From: Sphingomonas astaxanthinifaciens DSM 22298
Lineage (GTDB): Bacteria; Pseudomonadota; Alphaproteobacteria; Sphingomonadales; Sphingomonadaceae
Reading direction: 5' to 3'
DNA length: 64,000 bases
Assembly (NCBI RefSeq): GCF_000711715.1
Contig: NZ_JONN01000002.1
Location: 186,001 to 250,000 of the forward strand
Shown here: positions 52,994 through 61,373 of the stretch, piece after piece
Layout of the letters: each line of letters starts with the position of its first letter
Position numbering within the stretch: position 1 is the stretch's first letter
Notes under the pieces: model-generated
Databases searched by the model: none
Seen by the model: only the letters and a program-made list of their open reading frames with translations
Told to the model about the DNA's origin: nothing
Program-made: the position numbers and the translations under genes

Positions 52994-54174
52994 TGCCGGG
53001 GCAGGGGGGCGCAGGGGGGACGCGGCTGTGGTGGCGCTGGCCGGCGGCGTCCGTGCTCGTGCTGGCCGGCGTGCAGGCGGTCCGGACAGCGGTGGTCGAA
53101 GGGCTGAGCGACAGCCGCCCGGCGCTCGCCCATGCCGTCTGGTCGTCGCATCCCAAGCCGACTCTGGCTCTCGCGCTGGGTGAGATCGGAACCGCGGCGC
53201 GCGAGGGGCAGAGCCCGCCGCCGCAGGCGCTCGAGGCAATCCGCCGGGTGGGCCTGTCCGAGCCGCTGGCGGCCGAGCCGCTGCTGGTCGCCGGGACCCA
53301 GGCGCTCGCGGCAGGCAATCGGAAGGAAGCCGAGCGGCTGCTCGAGGCCGCGCTTCGGCGAGATCCGCGCTCGACCGCGGCGCATTTCCTGCTCGCCGAC
53401 CTCCTCATCCGCCAGCAGCGGCTGGCCGAGGCGCTGGGCCATGTCGGGGCGCTTGGCCGCCGGCTGGGTGCGGCGACGATCGGCTTTGCCGGTGCGCTCG
53501 CCGACTATCTCCGCCAGCCCGGCGCACTCGCCAAGGTCGCGCCGGTGCTCGGCAACGACCCCGCGCTTCGCCAGCAGGTGCTCGAGCGGCTCGCCAATGA
53601 TCCCGCATCGACGCCGCTGCTGGTCGCGCTGGCCCGGCCCGACGATGCCGACCGGGCCTGGCTCGTTCGTGCCACCGACGTCCGGCTCGGGGCGGGCAAT
53701 GTCGAGGGTGCCCGCCGCCTGCTCGCACGGGCCGGGGTGAGCGGCGGCGGCACCGCTTTGTCGAGCTGGGCGCCGGGCGCGGGCGGACCGCTGACCTGGC
53801 GCTTCATTACCAGTTCGGCCGGGGTCGCCGAAGCGGTCGCGGGCGGGCCGGTCCGACTGGTCTATTACGGCCGCGAGGATACCGCGCTGGCCGACCATGT
53901 CCTGCTGCTCCCTGCCGGCTCCTACCGCCTTCGCTCGAGCTTCGCGGGCAAGGTCCCGGCGGGGACGTTCGAATGGCGCTTGGCCTGCCTCGGCACCGGC
54001 AAGCCCGCCACCGTCCTGCCGATCGGGGGCAACGACAATGACTCGGCGCTCAGCGTCGCGCCCGACTGCGCGGCGCAGAAACTGTCGCTGTGGGCCCGCA
54101 TGGGCGACTTTCCGCAGACGGTTTCGACCGAGCTCAGTCGGGTGAGCCTGGTCGGCGCGGGGACCGCCTCGTGA
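52993..54174 (+). CDS. Membrane-anchored TPR-like protein of the polysaccharide locus
   Basis: A 393-residue protein with an N-terminal transmembrane helix (WWRWPAASVLVLAGVQAV). It has a TPR-like helical region (EAERLLEAALRRDPRSTAAHFLLADLLIRQQRLAEAL) and a C-terminal beta-rich part with GSYRLRSSFAGKVPAGTFEWRLACLG. I do not recognise the whole protein. Tight overlaps with the Wzc-like stop (TGATG) and the ligase start (GTGA) place it firmly in the export/polymerisation unit, perhaps as a scaffold. Confidence 0.75.
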   Translation: MPGQGGAGGTRLWWRWPAASVLVLAGVQAVRTAVVEGLSDSRPALAHAVWSSHPKPTLALALGEIGTAAREGQSPPPQALEAIRRVGLSEPLAAEPLLVAGTQALAAGNRKEAERLLEAALRRDPRSTAAHFLLADLLIRQQRLAEALGHVGALGRRLGAATIGFAGALADYLRQPGALAKVAPVLGNDPALRQQVLERLANDPASTPLLVALARPDDADRAWLVRATDVRLGAGNVEGARRLLARAGVSGGGTALSSWAPGAGGPLTWRFITSSAGVAEAVAGGPVRLVYYGREDTALADHVLLLPAGSYRLRSSFAGKVPAGTFEWRLACLGTGKPATVLPIGGNDNDSALSVAPDCAAQKLSLWARMGDFPQTVSTELSRVSLVGAGTAS

Positions 54175-55556
54175 TCCGCGCGCTGCGCCCGGCGGCGGCG
54201 CCGGCCTTCCTGCTCCTGTGCCTGCTGCTCGGCGGCAGCACGCAGGGCATCTGGCGCAACCTCGTCCTCCAGCTCGCCGGTATCGGCCTCATCCTCTGGT
54301 CGCTGTTCGCGGCGCAGCGCTCGACGCCCACGCCGGCGGCGCGGATGCTGCTCTGGCTCGGGATCGCCTGGGTGGGCCTGTGCCTGCTCCAGCTCGTGCC
54401 GCTTCCCCCGGGCCTGTGGAGCGCGCTTCCCGGTCGCGCGGTGGTGGCGGAGGGCTTCCGCCTGCGCGGCGAGGCGCTGCCATGGCTGCCACTCTCGCTC
54501 AGTCCCGCGGCGACGCTCGAGAGCCTGACGGTGATTGCGGTTCCGCTCGGAATGCTCGCCGCCGTGCTCGTCCTCGGCGCCTATCGCAGCCGATGGTGCA
54601 TCGCCGCGCTGGTCACCGGCACCTCGCTGTCCGTGCTGCTCGGCGCGCTCCAGTTGCTTCAGGGCGGGCCCTATCTCTACCCGCAGAGCAACACCGGCAC
54701 CGCCGCCGGCCTGTTCGCCAACAGCAACCATCAGGCGACCCTGCTCCTCACCACCATCCCGTTCCTCGCGGCGCTGGTCGGCAATGCGCTGCGCTCGAGC
54801 CGCCGGGCCGATCCCAAGGCGCGGATCAGCCGGGTGATGATCGCGCTCGGCGCGCTGGCCGTGGTGCTGATGGGGATCGCGCTCAATGGATCCATGGCCG
54901 CGCTCGTGCTGGCGGTGCCCGTGCTGCTGGCAAGTCTCGCGCTCGCGCTTCCCAAGGCCGGCCCGGGCGCGAAATGGCTGAGTCTCGCCGCCTTCCTGCT
55001 CCTCCTCGGCGGGGTCGGCGGGATCGCGGCCTTCAGCGAGGCGGGCTCGTCCCAGACCTCGGTCAGCACCCGCAGCGACATCTATCGGCGGACCGTGCCC
55101 GCGATCGTCGAGAATTTCCCGGTCGGGACCGGGCTCGGCAGCTTCGAGCGCGTCTATCGCCTGCGCGAGGACCCGGCCAAGGTCGACAGCGTCTTCATCA
55201 ACCATGCGCACAGCGATCCGCTCGAATGGCTGCTCGAGACGGGAGTTCCGGGCCTCTTGCTGCTGCTGGCCCTGCTCGCCTGGTGGCTGACCCGCACGAT
55301 CCAGTTGTGGCGGTCCGAGGAGCGCGAGCTCGTGCCGCTCGCCGCGACCATCGCCACTGCCGCCATCCTCGGCCACAGCCTCGTCGACTTTCCCTTGCGC
55401 GATCCCGCGATCCAGGCCTTGTTCGCGCTGGCGCTCGCCTTCATGGCTGAGCCGCGCAGCTACGAGGCGCAGCGCAGAAGTGCGCGCAGCAACCGCGGGC
55501 CGGTGAAGGCGGCAAAGCACCTCACGCTGACCGACGACGGTCTCGTCAGTGCGTGA
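54171..55556 (+). CDS. O-antigen ligase/polymerase-family membrane protein (Wzy_C)
   Basis: A 461-residue polytopic protein with about 11 transmembrane helices and the Wzy_C loop region (SVSTRSDIYRRTVPAIVENFPVGTGLGSFERVYR, then HAHSDPLEWLLETGVPG). It polymerises or ligates polyprenyl-linked glycans on the periplasmic face. The GTG at 54171 overlaps the upstream stop. The 3' end overlaps the convergent nucleotidyltransferase gene by 11 nt. Confidence 0.88.
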   Translation: MIRALRPAAAPAFLLLCLLLGGSTQGIWRNLVLQLAGIGLILWSLFAAQRSTPTPAARMLLWLGIAWVGLCLLQLVPLPPGLWSALPGRAVVAEGFRLRGEALPWLPLSLSPAATLESLTVIAVPLGMLAAVLVLGAYRSRWCIAALVTGTSLSVLLGALQLLQGGPYLYPQSNTGTAAGLFANSNHQATLLLTTIPFLAALVGNALRSSRRADPKARISRVMIALGALAVVLMGIALNGSMAALVLAVPVLLASLALALPKAGPGAKWLSLAAFLLLLGGVGGIAAFSEAGSSQTSVSTRSDIYRRTVPAIVENFPVGTGLGSFERVYRLREDPAKVDSVFINHAHSDPLEWLLETGVPGLLLLLALLAWWLTRTIQLWRSEERELVPLAATIATAAILGHSLVDFPLRDPAIQALFALALAFMAEPRSYEAQRRSARSNRGPVKAAKHLTLTDDGLVSA

Positions 55557-56595
55557 GGAGCGCGCCCAACTGGCGAACGGCCTCGCTCATGAAGAAATGC
55601 GAGCCCGGGACCATCAGGAGCTGCGAGCGATGGATGCCGAGCGTCCCGAACGCCCGCTCGGTCGGCTCACGCGGATCGTTGAGCGCGGCGAGGGCAAGTT
55701 TGACGAGGGTGCGCGACCCCGAATCATGCTCGAGCTCGGCGGGCAGCGGCGTCCCCATCACCCGGTTGGACAGGACCAGCGCCGCGGCGAGGGTCCGGCC
55801 GGCGCCGAGGCGCGGGGCCTGCTCGGCCGCCCGGGCGAGCTCGGCGGGCGCAGTGCGGGAGACGAGCGCGGCGAAGTCCGCCAGCCATTTCAGCCGGAAC
55901 CAGGCGCTCGAGAATCCGTGCACCGCGAGATAGGGGAGCAGCAGCCGCTCGGGCAGGGTCGGCAGCTCGACCCCGCCGGCGACTTTGACCATCCGCGCCG
56001 GGACGGTGGCGGTGACCGTCGGCAGGATCGCGGAATGGTCGGCGACCCGGCTGTGAAGGTCGAGCAGGATGCCGTCGTCGCTCCGCCACATGCTTTCCTT
56101 GCGGCTGCGGTGCCAGTCGGACGGATCGACCGAGGGCTCGGGCACCTGCTGGACATAGCCAAGCCCCGCCAGCAGCGCCGCCGAGCGCCCGATCGCACTG
56201 CCCGGCACGAGCAGGTCGATGTCGAGCTGGCGCTTGAGCATCGGATTGTCCCAGGCGAGCACGCCGAGCGTCTGCCCCTTGAGGAAGAGATGCGGGATCG
56301 ATGCGGCGGCGAAGGTCCGGTGGACCCGCGCGCTTTCGACCGCCATGACCAGCCCGTCGGCGGCGATGTGCCGCGCGTCTTCGCCAAGTTTGCCGAGCCC
56401 CAGCGGAACGACCCCGATCCGCTGGACCGTGCGCCAGGCCAGCCCCTCGACCCGGTGACGCCGGGCAAGCAGGGCGAAGCGCGCGCCATCGGCCACGGCC
56501 AAGCGCTCGCCGATCTTGGCCAGCTCGGCATCGGACAGGCGCGGGCGGCAGCAGTCCACCAGCAGGGCAAGCATCGGCTCCATCGCATCGTCCAT
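55546..56595 (-). CDS. Nucleotidyltransferase-family protein (NTP_transf_5-like)
   Basis: A 349-residue protein with the nucleotidyltransferase DxD in LKRQLDIDLLVP (Asp125 and Asp127) preceded by HLFLKGQTLG. The remaining C-terminal part is helical. Family members are encoded with lasso-type B2 proteins, PqqD domains and HprK-like kinases, where some extend phosphorylated peptides with nucleotide or phosphate groups. It is divergent from the B2-like gene with only 35 bp between starts, so they share a regulatory region. The substrate is unknown. Confidence 0.85.
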   Translation of the reverse strand: MDDAMEPMLALLVDCCRPRLSDAELAKIGERLAVADGARFALLARRHRVEGLAWRTVQRIGVVPLGLGKLGEDARHIAADGLVMAVESARVHRTFAAASIPHLFLKGQTLGVLAWDNPMLKRQLDIDLLVPGSAIGRSAALLAGLGYVQQVPEPSVDPSDWHRSRKESMWRSDDGILLDLHSRVADHSAILPTVTATVPARMVKVAGGVELPTLPERLLLPYLAVHGFSSAWFRLKWLADFAALVSRTAPAELARAAEQAPRLGAGRTLAAALVLSNRVMGTPLPAELEHDSGSRTLVKLALAALNDPREPTERAFGTLGIHRSQLLMVPGSHFFMSEAVRQLGALLTH

Positions 56596-56630
56596 AGCGG
56601 GGCGACGGCGGAAGTGAACGGCGACGCGCG

Positions 56631-57041
56631 ATGATCGCCGCGCTCCGGGCATTCCTGTCGGCCCCGCCTGAGCGCCGCACGCTGGCGCTCGAGGCGCTGC
56701 CGCTGCTGGCGCGGGCCAACCGGATGGTCGCCGCCAGGCCCTTCCCCGAGACCATCTCCTTCGGCCTTGTTCCGCTCGGACGCCCGCGCCACACCGACGT
56801 CGCACTCGTCTCGCGCACCGTCGCCGCGGTCGCAAGGCGCGTGCCCTTTCGCGCGCTCTGCTTCGAGCAGGGACTGACCGTCCAGCGGATGCTGCGCGAA
56901 CGCGGGGTCCCGGCCCGGCTCCATTACGGGATTGCCGCGGGAGACGAACTCAAGGCGCATGTCTGGATCAGCGTCGATGGGAAGATGGTCCACGGCGGCG
57001 AGGTCGCCTCCCAATATGCCGAAGTCGCGGCATGGGGATGA
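56631..57041 (+). CDS. Lasso-peptide B2-like transglutaminase-fold Cys protease
   Basis: A 136-residue protein with candidate catalytic residues Cys77 (FRALCFEQG), His110 (KAHVWISV) and Asp116 (VDG), the pattern of lasso-peptide leader peptidases. It has the typical helix LTVQRMLRERGVPARLHYGI between them. B2 proteins remove leader peptides presented by PqqD-like B1 proteins. Here no precursor or asparagine-synthetase-like cyclase is adjacent. Its 3' end overlaps the kinase gene by 10 nt. Confidence 0.85.
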   Translation: MIAALRAFLSAPPERRTLALEALPLLARANRMVAARPFPETISFGLVPLGRPRHTDVALVSRTVAAVARRVPFRALCFEQGLTVQRMLRERGVPARLHYGIAAGDELKAHVWISVDGKMVHGGEVASQYAEVAAWG

Positions 57042-57907
57042 GCCACGTCCGCCTGTTCGGCCTCACCATCGCCAGCGAGATCGCGCTTCCGGGCCTGCTG
57101 CCCGCCGATCCCGCCGCGCCGGTCGACGTCACGGTGCGCCGCGCCGACCTCGCGGGGACCGCCGACCTGGTGGTCGAGGAAGCGGGCTCCTTCGCGGTGC
57201 GCGGCGGGCGCGAGATCCTCGTCGACGCGCCCGCCGACATGCCCGCGCGCAACGTCCGGCTCTATCTTCTCGGCAGCGCCATGGGGATGCTCCTCCACCA
57301 GCGCGGCCTGATGCCCCTCCATGCCAATGCGGTGGTGGTCGACGGCAAGGCGGTGGCGGTCGCCGGCACCTCGGGCGCGGGCAAGTCGACGCTGGCCGGC
57401 TGGTTCCACCGGCAGGGCTACAAATTGATCGGCGACGATGTCATCGTCATTCGCCCCGACGAGGATGCCGCGATCGCCTTTCCCGGCGTGCCCCGGCTGC
57501 GGCTGTGGGGCGAGGCGCTCGAAGGGCTGGGGTTCGCGCGCGACGGGCTCGACCGAAGCTATATCGAAGAGGATTTCGACAAGTGGGACGTGCCGGTCGC
57601 GGCTGCCGCGCTCGCGTCCGAAGGGCAGGCGCTGGGCGCGATCTACATCCTTGCCGACGGGCCCGAAATCGCGATCCGTCCGCTATCGGGCGCGGCAGCG
57701 GTCAGCGCGCTGTTCGACCAGACCTATCGCGGCGGCTATGTCGCGCAGACCGGGACGGCCACCGACCATTGGCGCGCGGTCACTGCGATTGCGCGCATCG
57801 TGCCCGTCTTCACGCTCGAGCGGCCGCGCGACCTTACTCGGCTGGCTGTGCTGGGCGAAACGGTGCTTGCCCACGCGCGGGGCCTCGCCGCTCGAACATC
57901 CGCCTAG
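57032..57907 (+). CDS. HPr kinase/phosphorylase-like kinase (HprK-related)
   Basis: A 291-residue protein with an N-terminal domain of about 95 residues and a C-terminal HprK-like P-loop domain: GTSGAGKST (residues 112-120), followed by LIGDDVIVI with the paired Asp of HprK enzymes. Characterised relatives in lasso-peptide clusters phosphorylate a C-terminal Ser of the precursor. No HPr or PTS gene is in the window. It overlaps the B2-like gene upstream, and its last 74 nt overlap the convergent MFS gene. Confidence 0.87.
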   Translation: MGMSHVRLFGLTIASEIALPGLLPADPAAPVDVTVRRADLAGTADLVVEEAGSFAVRGGREILVDAPADMPARNVRLYLLGSAMGMLLHQRGLMPLHANAVVVDGKAVAVAGTSGAGKSTLAGWFHRQGYKLIGDDVIVIRPDEDAAIAFPGVPRLRLWGEALEGLGFARDGLDRSYIEEDFDKWDVPVAAAALASEGQALGAIYILADGPEIAIRPLSGAAAVSALFDQTYRGGYVAQTGTATDHWRAVTAIARIVPVFTLERPRDLTRLAVLGETVLAHARGLAARTSA

Positions 57908-59111
57908 GCTCGGTCGCGACGATCAGGCCGAGGCCGATCGCGCCCGCCAGCGACAGTCCCCAGAGGAAGGGCAACTGGGTCCCGTCGAAGGCCTGGCCGA
58001 TGGCAAAGCCGCCGATCGCGGCGAAGATGGTGCCGATCACGCCCTGGATCGACGAGGCCATGCCCGCGATCGCGGCCATGTTCTGCATCGCCAGCGTGTT
58101 GAGGTTGGCCGAGCAGAAGGCGAAGCTCGCCATGACCAGGCTCTGCAGCAGGGCAAAGACGAGGAGGTTCTCGCCGACCGCGGTGGCGAAGACCGCGTGG
58201 GCGAGGGTCAGGGTGGCGAAGGCGGCGGCGCCCGAATGGCCGACCCGGCGAAGCCCGAAGCGTCCGACGAGGCGGCTGTTGAGCCAGCTCGCCAGCGCCA
58301 TCGGGGCCGCGACCGCGCCGAACACGAGGCCGATCATCTGTGGCTCCTTGAAGGCGTCGAAGACGATCTGCTGGATCGAGCTGATATAGGCGATGAGCCC
58401 GGTGAAGATGGCCGTCTGGGCGATGGTGTAGCCGAGCGACTGGCGCTCGGTCAGCACGGCCCTGGCCGCCTGCGCGAGCTCGCCGATCTGGAGGGTCCGG
58501 CGGTATTCGGGGTGAAGCGTCTCGGGCAGGCGAAGAAAGCCCCACAGCCCGATCAGCAAGCCATAGATGCCGAGCAGCCAGAAGATCGCCTGCCACGGTC
58601 CCGCGAGGAGGATCGCCTGGCCGACGCTGGGGGCGAGCACGGGCACCAGCATGAAGACCATGAAGATGAGGCTCATCACCCGCGCCATGGCCTCGCCCTC
58701 GAACAGGTCGCGGACCATGGCGACGACCAGCACGCGGGTGCTCGCGGCCGAGGCGCCCATCAGCAGGCGTCCGGCGATCAGCGCGGTGAAGCTCGGCGCG
58801 AAGGAGCAGAAGAAGGCGAAGCCAACGTAAGCGCCGACGCCCGCGACGAGGATCGGCTTGCGTCCGAAGCGGTCGGCGAGCGGGCCCCACAGCAATTGCC
58901 CCAGCCCGAAGCCGAAGGTGTAGGCGACGATCACCAGCTGGCGGCGGTTCTCCTCGACGACCCCGAGATGCGCGCCGATGTCGGGAAGGGCGGGGACCAT
59001 CGCGTCGATGGCGAAGGCGTTCATCGCCATCAGCCCGGCGAGCAAAGCGATCGTCTCGCGCGTGCCGGGGCGCGGCCTGGCGCCGGGCTGGTGGGGGTGG
59101 CTGTCGAACAT
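57834..59111 (-). CDS. MFS multidrug exporter, Bcr/CflA-like
   Basis: A 425-residue, 12-helix major facilitator with the conserved MNAFAIDAMVPALPDI first helix, motif A GPLADRFGRKP, and motif C near APSVGQAIL, as in Bcr/CflA drug:H+ antiporters. The start at MFDSHPHQPG is chosen because the preceding in-frame residues are non-hydrophobic and unlike the family. The 3' end runs 74 nt into the HprK-like gene on the other strand. Confidence 0.9.
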   Translation of the reverse strand: MFDSHPHQPGARPRPGTRETIALLAGLMAMNAFAIDAMVPALPDIGAHLGVVEENRRQLVIVAYTFGFGLGQLLWGPLADRFGRKPILVAGVGAYVGFAFFCSFAPSFTALIAGRLLMGASAASTRVLVVAMVRDLFEGEAMARVMSLIFMVFMLVPVLAPSVGQAILLAGPWQAIFWLLGIYGLLIGLWGFLRLPETLHPEYRRTLQIGELAQAARAVLTERQSLGYTIAQTAIFTGLIAYISSIQQIVFDAFKEPQMIGLVFGAVAAPMALASWLNSRLVGRFGLRRVGHSGAAAFATLTLAHAVFATAVGENLLVFALLQSLVMASFAFCSANLNTLAMQNMAAIAGMASSIQGVIGTIFAAIGGFAIGQAFDGTQLPFLWGLSLAGAIGLGLIVATEPRRMFERRGPARGQAPFRPAQPAE

Positions 59112-59124
59112 CGGAAGGCTGGCC

Positions 59125-59913
59125 CTACGTCCGAGCCGCGGCGTCGGTTCCCAGGCCCTCGACACTGGCGACCGGACGCCAGCCACCTTCGAAGACGGGA
59201 TCGTCGCCGGCGTGGATGCCCCCGGTCACGAACACCGCGTCGATCCCGAAGCCCGCCGCGCCCGCCATGTCGGTCTGGAGCCCGTCGCCGATCGCGAGGA
59301 CATGGGACTTGTCGGTGATCCCGGCGAGGCGCAGCGCATACTCGTAGATGGTGGGGTAGGGCTTGCCGTACCAGCGCGTGCGGCCACCGAGCGCTTCATA
59401 GGCGTCGGCAAGCGCGCCCGCGCAGACCATCACCTCGCCCTGATGGTGGACGATCCGGTCGGGGTTGAGGCAGTGGAGGAGGACGTCGTCGGCTGCCCAC
59501 GCCGCCAGCCGGTCGGCATAATCCGCGACCGTTTCCCCCTCCGCGAGCCCGGCGCAGGCGAGTTCGGTGAAGCCGTGACTGGTGAAGGTGAGCCCGCGCC
59601 GTTCGAGGTCGGCCCGGTCGTCATGGGTACCGCAAAAGCCCACCTTGCGACCCAGCAGCGCGGCCGCCCCGGCCTCGCCCGCGGTGATGATCCCGTCGTC
59701 GAGATCCTCGTCGAGCCCGAGCTTCTCAAGCTGCACGCGGATTGCGTCGGCGGTGCGCGGCGCGTTGGTGACGAACAGCACCAGCCGCTGCTGCGCCTTC
59801 CAGGTGGCGAGCGTCGCGGGAACCCCGTCGAACACCCGCCAGCCGTCATGGACGCAGCCCCACAGGTCGCAGAGGATCAGCCGGTAGCGCTCCGGCAGGT
59901 CGAGCAGGTCCAC
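59125..59913 (-). CDS. HAD-superfamily class IIA hydrolase (TIGR01459-like)
   Basis: A 262-residue phosphatase-like protein. Motif I is ILCDLWGCVHDG with nucleophile Asp16; the second Asp of the usual DxD is Trp, as is normal for this subgroup. VTNAPR (motif II), KPYP and GDGLQTDMAGA (motif IV) follow. Class IIA members dephosphorylate small molecules such as nitrophenyl or pyridoxal phosphates. The GTG at 59913 lies one base after the symporter stop, so it is the downstream member of an operon. Confidence 0.88.
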   Translation of the reverse strand: MDLLDLPERYRLILCDLWGCVHDGWRVFDGVPATLATWKAQQRLVLFVTNAPRTADAIRVQLEKLGLDEDLDDGIITAGEAGAAALLGRKVGFCGTHDDRADLERRGLTFTSHGFTELACAGLAEGETVADYADRLAAWAADDVLLHCLNPDRIVHHQGEVMVCAGALADAYEALGGRTRWYGKPYPTIYEYALRLAGITDKSHVLAIGDGLQTDMAGAAGFGIDAVFVTGGIHAGDDPVFEGGWRPVASVEGLGTDAAART

Positions 59914-59914
59914 C

Positions 59915-61222
59915 TCAGACCGACGGCGGTGGCGGCGGCACGTGGCTCGGCGCGTGGGCGTGCTCGATGACGGGACTTTCCTCGACGTCGAGCGGACCCT
60001 CCCACTTGGCGACGAGCACGCTCGCCACCGCATTGCCGACGACGTTGGTCGCCGAGCGGCCCATGTCGAGGAAATGGTCGACCGCGAGGATCAGCAGCAG
60101 ACCGGCCTCGGGGATGTTGAACATGGCGAGGCTGCCGGCGATCACCACCAGGCTCGCGCGCGGGACCCCGGCAATGCCCTTGCTGGTCACCATCAGCGTC
60201 AGGAGCAGCAAGATCTCCTGCCCGATCGACAGGTCGATGCCATAGGCCTGCGCGATGAAGATCGTCGCGAAGGTCATGTACATCATCGAGCCGTCGAGGT
60301 TGAAGGAGTAGCCGAGCGGTAGCACGAAGCTGGCGATCCGCGGCGGCACGCCGAACTTGTCGAGCGCTTCCAGCGTGCGCGGATAGGCGGCTTCGGACGA
60401 GGCGGTCGAGAAGGCCAGCACCAGCGGATCGCGGATGTAGCGCATGAGGTGGGTCACCCGCCTGCCGACGGCGAGGAAGGCGACGGTGAAGAGGAAGCCC
60501 CACAGGATCACCAGCCCGAGGTAGAAGCTGCCGATGAACTGGCCGAAGGTGAGGATCACGCCCGGGCCGTTCTCGGCGATGGAGGCGGCGACCGCGGCGA
60601 ACACCGCCAGCGGGGCGAGGCGCATGACATAGCCGGTGACCACCAGCATGACCTCGACCAGCCCCTCGATCGCGCGGACCAGCGGCTTGGCCTTTTCGCC
60701 GACCGCGGTGATCGCGACGCCGATGAACAGCGAGAAGACGACGATCTGGAGGATCTCGTTCTCGGCCATCGCCTGGATGCCCGAGGAAGGGACGACATGG
60801 GTCACGAATTTGGCGAGGTCGAAGGTCGAGGTATCGACCCCGCTCGCCGCATTGGCCGCAGGCAGCGGGAGGTCGAGCCCGACGCCCGGCTGGAGGAGGT
60901 TGACCAGCACCAGCCCGAGGGTGAGCGAAATGAGGCTGGCGGTGATGAACCAGGCCATCGTTCGCGCGCCGACCCGGCCCAGCGCAGCGGTGTCGCCCAT
61001 GTGCGCGACCCCCGCGACGAGGGTCGCGAAGACGAGCGGGGCGATGATCATCTTGATAAGCCGCAGGAAGAGGGTGGTGACGATCCCGAAATAGTCGGCA
61101 ATCTCGCCCAGCCGCGCCTTGGCCTCGGGGGTGGCGTCGCCAATCCCGGCGTTGATCGCCCAGCCGGTCACCAGCCCCAGGACGAGGGCTGCAAGAATGT
61201 ACCAGGTCAGGCGTTTGGCCAC
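59915..61222 (-). CDS. Dicarboxylate/amino acid:cation symporter (GltP/DctA-like)
   Basis: A 435-residue DAACS-family transporter. It has the serine-rich hairpin motif AFSTASSEAAYPRTL, the conserved YSFNLDGSMMYMTFA, and the helix with MVTSKGIAGVPRASLVV. It imports glutamate, aspartate or C4-dicarboxylates with H+ or Na+. The GTG at 61222 is preferred because GCGGAG lies seven bases upstream; the TTG at 61237 is an alternative. The His/Pro-rich C-terminal tail is unusual. Confidence 0.92.
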   Translation of the reverse strand: MAKRLTWYILAALVLGLVTGWAINAGIGDATPEAKARLGEIADYFGIVTTLFLRLIKMIIAPLVFATLVAGVAHMGDTAALGRVGARTMAWFITASLISLTLGLVLVNLLQPGVGLDLPLPAANAASGVDTSTFDLAKFVTHVVPSSGIQAMAENEILQIVVFSLFIGVAITAVGEKAKPLVRAIEGLVEVMLVVTGYVMRLAPLAVFAAVAASIAENGPGVILTFGQFIGSFYLGLVILWGFLFTVAFLAVGRRVTHLMRYIRDPLVLAFSTASSEAAYPRTLEALDKFGVPPRIASFVLPLGYSFNLDGSMMYMTFATIFIAQAYGIDLSIGQEILLLLTLMVTSKGIAGVPRASLVVIAGSLAMFNIPEAGLLLILAVDHFLDMGRSATNVVGNAVASVLVAKWEGPLDVEESPVIEHAHAPSHVPPPPPSV

Positions 61223-61296
61223 GAGTTCGCTCCGCAACTATTGATTGCCAGCGGGCGTCGCGGCGCGGGCGCGTGAAGTCAAGCGCGAGCCGTCGT

Positions 61297-61360
61297 CCCG
61301 GCGAAGGCCGGGACCTCGGGCGGTCTGCGCGATCCTCCCGAGGCCCCGGCCTCCGCCGGG
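61297..61360. repeat. REP-like inverted repeat, long hairpin
   Basis: Two 23-24-nt arms (61297-61320 and 61338-61360) are reverse complements at all but about two positions, which can form G-U pairs. The words CCCGGCG-AGGCCGGG-CCTCGGG are typical of dispersed intergenic palindromes in sphingomonads. It lies between the EF-G-like stop and the symporter start and could limit read-through between them. Confidence 0.75.
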
Positions 61361-61373
61361 GCGGCGCCATGGC

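Noticed and set aside
55546..57041. Lasso-peptide precursor gene
   Set aside because: The only gap is 35 bp between divergent starts; small frames inside the nucleotidyltransferase gene on the other strand lack a leader/core pattern and are composition shadows.
57032..57907. True HPr kinase of a PTS regulatory system
   Set aside because: No HPr, EIIA or PTS genes are in the window, and the context with B2-like and nucleotidyltransferase genes points to the HprK-related group.
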